This document shows positions 55,737-64,000 of a DNA stretch of 64,000 bases, one piece after another. Position numbers and translations under genes: made by a program. Origin of the DNA: Pseudomonas sp. B21_DOA (lineage in GTDB: Bacteria; Pseudomonadota; Gammaproteobacteria; Pseudomonadales; Pseudomonadaceae); NCBI GenBank assembly GCA_030544685.1, contig CP086683.1, forward strand, positions 5,766,001 through 5,830,000, read 5' to 3'. The notes beneath the pieces are model-generated. The model was not told where the DNA came from. It was given only the letters and a program-made list of their open reading frames with translations, and made no database searches. Position 1 is the stretch's first letter; every line of letters begins with the position of its first letter.

Positions 55737-56996
55737 TTAAAAATTGCCCTGAACCCACTTTTTCAGTCGGTCCAGCAGCGGCGCCTGAGGCTCTTCGCTG
55801 CTGTAGCTGTCGCGGCTGCCGATGCCGGAGAACGAAACTCCGTCGGACTGCTTCTGCAGGCCGTACATCAACAAACCGACGCCAGTGGAATAAATCGGGT
55901 TGCGCACCACGTCATCCAGACCTTTCACGCCATGCGGCACACCGAGGCGCACCGGCATGTGGAAGATCTCTTCGGCCAGTTCAGTGGCGCCTTCCATTTT
56001 CGACGTACCGCCGGTGAGCACGATGCCCGCCGGGATCAGGTCTTCGTAGCCGCTGCGACGCAGCTCGGCCTGGATCAGGGTGAACAGTTCGTCGTAACGC
56101 GGCTCGACCACTTCGGCCAGGGCCTGACGCGACAGTTCGCGCGGTGGACGGTCGCCAACGCTCGGCACCTTGATGGTTTCGCCGGCACCGGCCAGTTTGG
56201 CCAGGGCGCAGGCGTAACGGATCTTGATCTCTTCGGCGTACTGGGTCGGGGTGCGCAACGCCATGGCGATGTCGTTGGTCACCTGATCACCGGCAATCGG
56301 GATTACGGCGGTGTGACGGATCGCGCCTTCGGTGAAGATCGCGATGTCGGTAGTGCCACCACCGATGTCGACCAGGCACACGCCCAGCTCTTTCTCGTCG
56401 TCGGTCAGCACCGAGTAGGCCGAGGCCAGTTGCTCGAGGATGATGTCGTCGATTTCCAGACCGCAGCGACGAACGCATTTTTCAATGTTCTGTGCAGCGT
56501 TGACGGCGCAGGTGACCACGTGAACCTTGGCTTCCAGACGCACGCCGGACATGCCCAGTGGCTCACGCACGCCTTCCTGGTTATCGATCACGTAATCCTG
56601 CGGCAGGGTGTGCAGCACGCGCTGGTCAGCCGGGATCGCCACGGCTTGGGCGGCGTCGAGTACACGCTCAAGGTCCGCCGAGCTGACTTCGCGATCACGG
56701 ATCGCGACGATGCCGTGGGAATTCAGGCTGCGGATGTGATTGCCGGCCACGCCGACAAAAGCCGAGTGAATGCGGCAGCCGGCCATGAGCTGGGCTTCTT
56801 CGATCGCGCGCTGGATCGACTGCACGGTGGATTCGATGTTGACCACCACGCCCTTCTTCAGCCCGCGGGACGGATGCGTGCCGATCCCGACGATTTCCAG
56901 CTGGCCGTCGTCCGCGACCTCGCCTACCAGCGCCACCACCTTGGAGGTGCCGATATCGAGACCGACGATCATTTTGCCGCTTTGCACGTTTGCCAT
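55737..56996 (-). CDS. ftsA: FtsA, cell division protein
   Basis: 419 residues, actin-like. N-terminal nucleotide motif MIVGLDIGTSKVVALVGE, later VDIGGGTTDIAIF and the phosphate-2 region. Ends with the amphipathic membrane-binding helix LLDRLKKWVQGNF. Tethers FtsZ to the membrane and recruits later proteins. Confidence 0.98.
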   Translation of the reverse strand: MANVQSGKMIVGLDIGTSKVVALVGEVADDGQLEIVGIGTHPSRGLKKGVVVNIESTVQSIQRAIEEAQLMAGCRIHSAFVGVAGNHIRSLNSHGIVAIRDREVSSADLERVLDAAQAVAIPADQRVLHTLPQDYVIDNQEGVREPLGMSGVRLEAKVHVVTCAVNAAQNIEKCVRRCGLEIDDIILEQLASAYSVLTDDEKELGVCLVDIGGGTTDIAIFTEGAIRHTAVIPIAGDQVTNDIAMALRTPTQYAEEIKIRYACALAKLAGAGETIKVPSVGDRPPRELSRQALAEVVEPRYDELFTLIQAELRRSGYEDLIPAGIVLTGGTSKMEGATELAEEIFHMPVRLGVPHGVKGLDDVVRNPIYSTGVGLLMYGLQKQSDGVSFSGIGSRDSYSSEEPQAPLLDRLKKWVQGNF

Positions 56997-57011
56997 GGGT
57001 CCTGCCTCTTC

Positions 57012-57878
57012 TTAATTCTTCGCAACAGCGGGTTGGGCTGTCGTCGGCGCTACGGGTTCCCGCCAGCCAACAGCGAGGCCGTTGGCGTAGCGCAGATCGA
57101 TGCGCGCAATGTTCGTAATCTGCTCTTTCAGCGTCTTGTCATAGATGGCGATGAAGCGGCGCATCTTTTCCACCAGGTTGCCGCGTCCCAGCAGCAACTC
57201 GATGCCGGGGCCGGAACTGCCGGCACCGGTGGTCAGGAACCAGCTGCCGCGTTCACGCAATTCCAGGCGTGCAATCGAAAAACCCAGCGGGCGCAACATC
57301 TGGCTCAGCACCTGATACTGCTGCATCACCTGCTGCTGAGCCCGTTGTGGGCCGAACAGCTGTGGCAGGTGTTCGTAGTTCGCCAGTTCCTTGGGCGTAA
57401 ACGCCTGACCCTGGTTGTTGAGCAACGACTCGTCGCCCCAACGCGCCACCGGCAATTGCTCTTCGAGGCGGATCACTACCTGATCCGGCCATACCCGCCG
57501 CACTTCGGCGTGGGCGATCCAGGGCATCTGCTCAAGCTCGGTACGCATACCGGCCAGGTCGATGGTGAAGAAGCTCGACGCCACGAACGGCGCGATCCGC
57601 TGCTGCACCGCCTGCTGGCTGATGTAGCTCAAGTCGCCCTGCACCGCGATCTTGCTGATCGGCCGGTCAGCGTACGGCAGCAAACGCTGCGCGCCTTCAT
57701 AAGTACCAAAGCCCAGCGCCACCAGCAGCACCGGCCAGAACAGGCTTTTCAGAAAGCTGAAATTGGCTTTCGGCAGGCGCGCGGACATCGGCTCTTTCGC
57801 CACCATTCGACTGGCACCCCGCGGCACCGGCTTGCGGCCGGGTGCGGGTGGCTGATGTCTGAGATGAGCGCCTTGCAT
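57012..57878 (-). CDS. ftsQ: FtsQ, divisome protein
   Basis: 288 residues: basic cytoplasmic N-terminus, one membrane helix ([20 protein letters not shown]), then a POTRA domain ([20 protein letters not shown]) and beta domain (YKTLK-type region ending [20 protein letters not shown]). The start of the frame (57878) is used; internal Met codons at 57806 and 57788 are possible alternatives. Joins FtsA to the FtsB-FtsL subcomplex. Confidence 0.95.
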   Translation of the reverse strand: MQGAHLRHQPPAPGRKPVPRGASRMVAKEPMSARLPKANFSFLKSLFWPVLLVALGFGTYEGAQRLLPYADRPISKIAVQGDLSYISQQAVQQRIAPFVASSFFTIDLAGMRTELEQMPWIAHAEVRRVWPDQVVIRLEEQLPVARWGDESLLNNQGQAFTPKELANYEHLPQLFGPQRAQQQVMQQYQVLSQMLRPLGFSIARLELRERGSWFLTTGAGSSGPGIELLLGRGNLVEKMRRFIAIYDKTLKEQITNIARIDLRYANGLAVGWREPVAPTTAQPAVAKN

Positions 57879-57882
57879 GGTC

Positions 57883-60305
<2,423 letters not shown>

Positions 60306-60313
<8 letters not shown>

Positions 60314-61376
60314 GGGCCACCTCCAGACAGGTATCGACCACGCTACGGGTGGCATCGGGTTTGGCCAGTCGGCGGGCCGCTTGGGCCATTGCTTCGAGTC
60401 GTTGCGGTTGCATCAAGACCTCTGTCAGGCGCGCGGCAAGATCCGCGGCACCAGTCGTTCTTTGCGGCATCAGGAAGGCTGCGCCTTCGCGGGCCAAATA
60501 ATCGGCGTTGCGGGTCTGGTGATCGTCGATCGCATGGGGCAAAGGCACCAGCATCGAGGGCAGACCGGCGGCCGCCAGCTCACTGATGGTCAGCGCGCCG
60601 GCGCGGCACACCACCAGGTCAGCCCAACCATAGGCCTGGGCCATGTCTTTGATGAACGGCTGCACCTGCGCGTCCACGCCCGCGGCGCGGTAACGCTCGG
60701 CAGTCACTTCATCGTGATTTTTGCCGGCCTGATGAAACACTTCCGGGCGCAGGTCGGCAGCGACTTGGGCCAGGGCTTCAGGCAGCAATTTGTTCAACGG
60801 TTCTGCGCCGAGGCTGCCGCCAAGGATCAGCAAACGCGCTTTGCGCCCGGTCAGCGCCGGTCGCGATGTGTCGAGGAACAGCTCGCTGCGCACCGGATTA
60901 CCGGTAGTACGGCGGCTGTCCGACAGAGTAAAGGTGTCGGGGAACGCTTCACACACTCGGGCGGCGAACGGCACCAGCAACCGATTGGCGGTGCCGGCGA
61001 CCGCGTTCTGCTCGTGAACGATCACTGGCACGCCGGCCAGTTTCGCAGCAAGGCCGCCAGGGCCGGTCACATAACCGCCGAAGCCGACCACGCACACCGG
61101 CTTCAGGCGGCGCATGATCGCCCGCGCCTGCCATACCGATTTGAGCAGCATCAGCGGCGCCTTGAGCAGCGACAGCTTGCCCTTGCCGCGCAGTCCGCTG
61201 GCGTTGATCCGGTGCAGTTCAAGCCCGGCCGCCGGAACCAGTTCGTTTTCGATCCCGCGTGGCGTGCCGAGCCAGTGCACGGTGTAGCCGCGCGCCTGAA
61301 ACTCGCGGGCACAGGCCAGCGCCGGGAACACGTGGCCGCCGGTACCGCCGGCCATGATCAATACGTTAGCGCCCAT
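60306..61376 (-). CDS. murG: MurG, lipid II synthase
   Basis: 356 residues: GT-B glycosyltransferase transferring GlcNAc to lipid I. N-terminal glycine-rich loop [16 protein letters not shown], second loop [13 protein letters not shown], and [20 protein letters not shown]. Overlaps ftsW by 11 bp. Confidence 0.98.
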
Positions 61377-62583
61377 GAGTCGGCTCCTCGGCGAAGTCGC
61401 TCTCCTGGAATTCCATCTCTTCGCTGCCCAGGTGGGTTCGACTCTCCCATTCGATGCGCAGCAACAGGCCCAGACAGGCGCAGCAGATCACCAGCGAGCT
61501 GCCGCCGTAACTGAGGAACGGCAAGGTCAGACCCTTGGTTGGCAGCAGGCCGACGTTCACACCGATGTTGATCAGGAACTGACCAATCCACAGGAACGAC
61601 AAGCCGTAAGCCACGTAAGCGGCAAAGAACTGCTTGGCCTTCTCCGCCCACAAGCCGATATACATGCCGCGAATACACACGAACACGAAGAGCGCGACGG
61701 TGCACAACGAACCGACCGCACCGAGTTCTTCGGCGAGTACCGAGAACACGAAGTCGGTGTGCGCTTCCGGCAGGTAGAACTGTTTCTGCACGCTGTTGCC
61801 CAGGCCGACGCCCAGCCACTCGCCGCGACCGAAGGCGATCAAGGCTTGCGACAACTGATATCCGGCTCCGAACTGGTCGGCCCACGGGTCAGCGAAGTTG
61901 GTCAGACGCGCCATTCGATAGGGCTGCATCTGAATCAGCAAAACCACCGCGCCGACCGCCAGCACCACCATCAGCGAGAAACGGAACAGCCCGACCCCGC
62001 CAAGGAACAGCATCGCCGCCGCCGCGCCCATCATGACTACGGTGGCACCGAAGTCCGGCTCCATCAGCAACAGACCGGCCATCGGCAACAGGACGATGAA
62101 CGGCTTGAAGAAGCCCATCCAGCTCTCGCGCACTTCTTTCTGTCGGCGCACCAGATAACCGGCGAGGTAGATCACCACGAACACCTTGGCGATTTCCGAC
62201 GGTTGCACGTTGAAGAAGCTGAAACCGATCCAGCGCATCGAACCGTTCACTTCGCGGCCGATGCCGGGGATGATCACCATCACCAGCAGGCCGAACGCAC
62301 CGATCAGCATCATCCAGCCGAGGCGCTGCCAGGTGGCGATCGGGATCATCATGGTGACGATGCACGCGCCCAGGCCCAGCACCACGTAAATAAGGTGGCG
62401 AATCATGTAATACAGCGGGCTGCCCGACTGCGCCGCCGCCACTTCGGTGGACGCCGAGGCGATCATGATCAGGCCAAGCCCCAGCAGCGCCAGGCAACCG
62501 GCGAGCATCGGGAAATCGAGGTCGATGCCACGCCCGGTGATCAGCGGCGACGGGTACGGCTTGATGATGTTTCTCAGGTTCAT
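61366..62583 (-). CDS. ftsW: FtsW, septal peptidoglycan polymerase
   Basis: 405 residues, about ten helices. The start at 62583 overlaps the murD stop (ATGA); the upstream frame is a murD shadow. Typical parts are IDLDFPMLAGCLALLGLGLI, WIGFSFFNVQPSEIAKVFVV (catalytic region of SEDS proteins) and LTLPFLSYGGSSLVICCACL. Polymerises lipid II at the septum. Confidence 0.97.
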   Translation of the reverse strand: MNLRNIIKPYPSPLITGRGIDLDFPMLAGCLALLGLGLIMIASASTEVAAAQSGSPLYYMIRHLIYVVLGLGACIVTMMIPIATWQRLGWMMLIGAFGLLVMVIIPGIGREVNGSMRWIGFSFFNVQPSEIAKVFVVIYLAGYLVRRQKEVRESWMGFFKPFIVLLPMAGLLLMEPDFGATVVMMGAAAAMLFLGGVGLFRFSLMVVLAVGAVVLLIQMQPYRMARLTNFADPWADQFGAGYQLSQALIAFGRGEWLGVGLGNSVQKQFYLPEAHTDFVFSVLAEELGAVGSLCTVALFVFVCIRGMYIGLWAEKAKQFFAAYVAYGLSFLWIGQFLINIGVNVGLLPTKGLTLPFLSYGGSSLVICCACLGLLLRIEWESRTHLGSEEMEFQESDFAEEPTHGR

Positions 62584-63926
62584 GCCAGTTCCTCCACAGC
62601 GCGGACGAACTGGTGACCACGGTCTTCGTAATTCTTGAACATGTCGAAACTGGCGCAGGCCGGCGACAGCAGCACCACATCGCCCGGTTGGGCAGCGGCG
62701 CGGCATTGCGCAACAGCGTCGATCAGCGAGCTCGCGCGAATCAGCGGTACGGCATCGCCAATGGCTGCGCCGATGTTGTCGGAGTCACGGCCCATCAGCA
62801 CCACGGCGCGGCAGTTGGCCGCCACCGGATCGCGCAAATCATTGAATTCGGCGCCTTTGCCGTCACCGCCGGCGATCAGAATGATCTTGCCGTCGATGTC
62901 CGCACCGAGGCCTTCGATGGCGGCCAGAGCAGCGCCAACGTTGGTGGCTTTGGAATCGTTGTAATAAGCCACGCCATCCAGATCGCGCACCCACTGGCAG
63001 CGATGCTCGAGACCAGCAAACGCGCGCAGCGCTGCGAGCATGGCGTCGAACGGCAGGCCCACAGCGTGACCCAGGGCCAATGCGGCGAGCGCGTTGGACT
63101 GGTTGTGCGCGCCGCGAATCTTCAGATCACGCACCGGCATCAGGTTCTGGAATTCGAAGGCCAGGTACTTCTCGCCATCTTCTTCGCGAATGCCGAACGC
63201 CTTGAAATCCGGCTTGCTCAGGCCAAAGGTCCAGCATGGCTGACCTTCGCCGATCAACGGACGGCTGAGGGCGTCCTGACGGTTGACCACAAACTGCTTC
63301 GCGCCACGGAAGATCCGGTGCTTGGCCAGGTGATAGGCCGGCAGACCGCTGTAGCGATCCATGTGGTCTTCGCTGATGTTCAGTACGGTGGCCACTTCGG
63401 CGTTGAGCTGGTCGGTGGTTTCCAGCTGAAAACTCGACAGCTCCATCACGTAAAGCTCGACATCATCGCTGAGCAGATCCAGCGCCGGGGTGCCGAGGTT
63501 GCCGCCAACAGCGACGCGTTTGCCAGCCGCAGCCGCCATTTCGCCAACCAGCGTGGTGACGGTGCTTTTTGCGTTGGAACCGGTGATCGCGACAATCGGC
63601 GCCCGCGCGTTACGCGCGAACAGCTCGATGTCGCCGGACATTTTCACGCCACGGGCCGCGGCGGCTTGCAGGGCCGGGGTCGCCAGCGCCAGGCCGGGGC
63701 TCACGTAGAGCTCGTCGGCACGGCAGAGGAATTCGACGTCCAGCTCGCCACAACGCACTTCCACGTGCGGATAGTCACGCTTGAGCGTGGCCAGTTCCGG
63801 TGGATTGTCCCGCGTGTCGGCGACGGCAAACGACGTGCCCCGGTTCGCCAGGAAGCGAACCAGGGACATGCCGCTCTTGCCGAGGCCGACAACGATGCGG
63901 AAGTGGTCAGAAGCGATCAGAGACAC
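62580..63926 (-). CDS. murD: MurD, UDP-MurNAc-L-Ala:D-glutamate ligase
   Basis: 448 residues. P-loop in ITGSNAKSTVTTLVGEMAAA (Ala replaces the usual Gly, a Pseudomonas trait), carbamoylated-lysine region EHRCQWVRDLDGVAYYNDSK, and C-terminal LLSPACASFDMFKNYEDRG. Lies between mraY and ftsW. Confidence 0.98.
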   Translation of the reverse strand: MSLIASDHFRIVVGLGKSGMSLVRFLANRGTSFAVADTRDNPPELATLKRDYPHVEVRCGELDVEFLCRADELYVSPGLALATPALQAAAARGVKMSGDIELFARNARAPIVAITGSNAKSTVTTLVGEMAAAAGKRVAVGGNLGTPALDLLSDDVELYVMELSSFQLETTDQLNAEVATVLNISEDHMDRYSGLPAYHLAKHRIFRGAKQFVVNRQDALSRPLIGEGQPCWTFGLSKPDFKAFGIREEDGEKYLAFEFQNLMPVRDLKIRGAHNQSNALAALALGHAVGLPFDAMLAALRAFAGLEHRCQWVRDLDGVAYYNDSKATNVGAALAAIEGLGADIDGKIILIAGGDGKGAEFNDLRDPVAANCRAVVLMGRDSDNIGAAIGDAVPLIRASSLIDAVAQCRAAAQPGDVVLLSPACASFDMFKNYEDRGHQFVRAVEELA

Positions 63927-63931
63927 TCGTT

Positions 63932-64000
63932 CTACCTCAGCTTCAGGGTGGCAAGGCCGACCAGGACGAGAATCACGGTGATGATCCAGAAACGGACGAT
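63932..64000 (-). CDS. mraY: MraY, C-terminal end (runs off the window)
   Basis: Only the last 22 codons are present: IVRFWIITVILVLVGLATLK then LR and a TAG stop, the final membrane helix of phospho-MurNAc-pentapeptide translocase. It stops 6 bp before the murD start. Identity rests on this tail and the order in the cluster. Confidence 0.9.
   Translation of the reverse strand: MVRFWIITVILVLVGLATLKLR

Overview
The window is chromosomal DNA of a Pseudomonas, most likely the P. fluorescens group. The evidence is gene order and protein sequence: yajC-tgt-queA, cyoABCDE next to dsbB and hmp/norR, an OprD porin, the lpxC-ftsZ-ftsA-ftsQ-ddlB-murC-murG-ftsW-murD-mraY division and wall cluster, an MvaT-type silencer, and many extragenic palindromic repeats of the type (g)tgggagcgagcctgctcgc.

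Layout. 1-2931: secD (5' part), yajC, tgt and queA on the minus strand. 3040-3124: tRNA-Leu(CAA), used as the attachment site of a 15.9 kb integrative element (about 3103-19010). The element carries a tyrosine integrase, an unknown 279-residue protein, an AlpA-like regulator, a chain of small overlapping genes, a P4-alpha-like primase/helicase, a coiled-coil protein and an MvaT-like silencer. Its AT-rich cargo consists of an SMC/ABC-type ATPase, a soluble histidine kinase, a receiver-APH kinase fusion, and a membrane protein with nine 17-residue repeats and an SH3 domain. A one-mismatch 22-bp copy of the tRNA 3' end closes the element, and paired candidate arm-type sites lie at both ends. 19193-28386: small conserved proteins, two tandem paralogous membrane proteins, a PhoD-like phosphatase, an orphan antitoxin, an ArgD-like aminotransferase with a divergent LysR regulator. 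28642-36943: RidA, the cytochrome bo3 oxidase operon, dsbB, hmp. 37110-43000: norR, cheV, an acetyltransferase, small proteins and an MNT/HEPN pair. 43177-49484: an RND efflux pump with its two-component system. 49784-53210: small exported protein, OprD porin, diguanylate cyclase. 53413-64000: lpxC and the dcw cluster.

The most interesting part is the three-gene cargo operon 16429 to 12256 (ATPase, histidine kinase, receiver-phosphotransferase), with touching or overlapping genes, in a P4-satellite-like element where anti-phage systems are often found. I know of no described system with this composition. The defence role is inference.

A caution applies to the whole window. At least fourteen genes, including housekeeping genes (tgt, cyoB), are interrupted by single-base length errors, almost all one base missing from a mononucleotide run. 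Restoring one base at each place gives full-length reading frames divisible by three and conserved protein sequence. I therefore treat these genes as intact and the breaks as probable sequencing or assembly errors. Coordinates are given for the whole gene.
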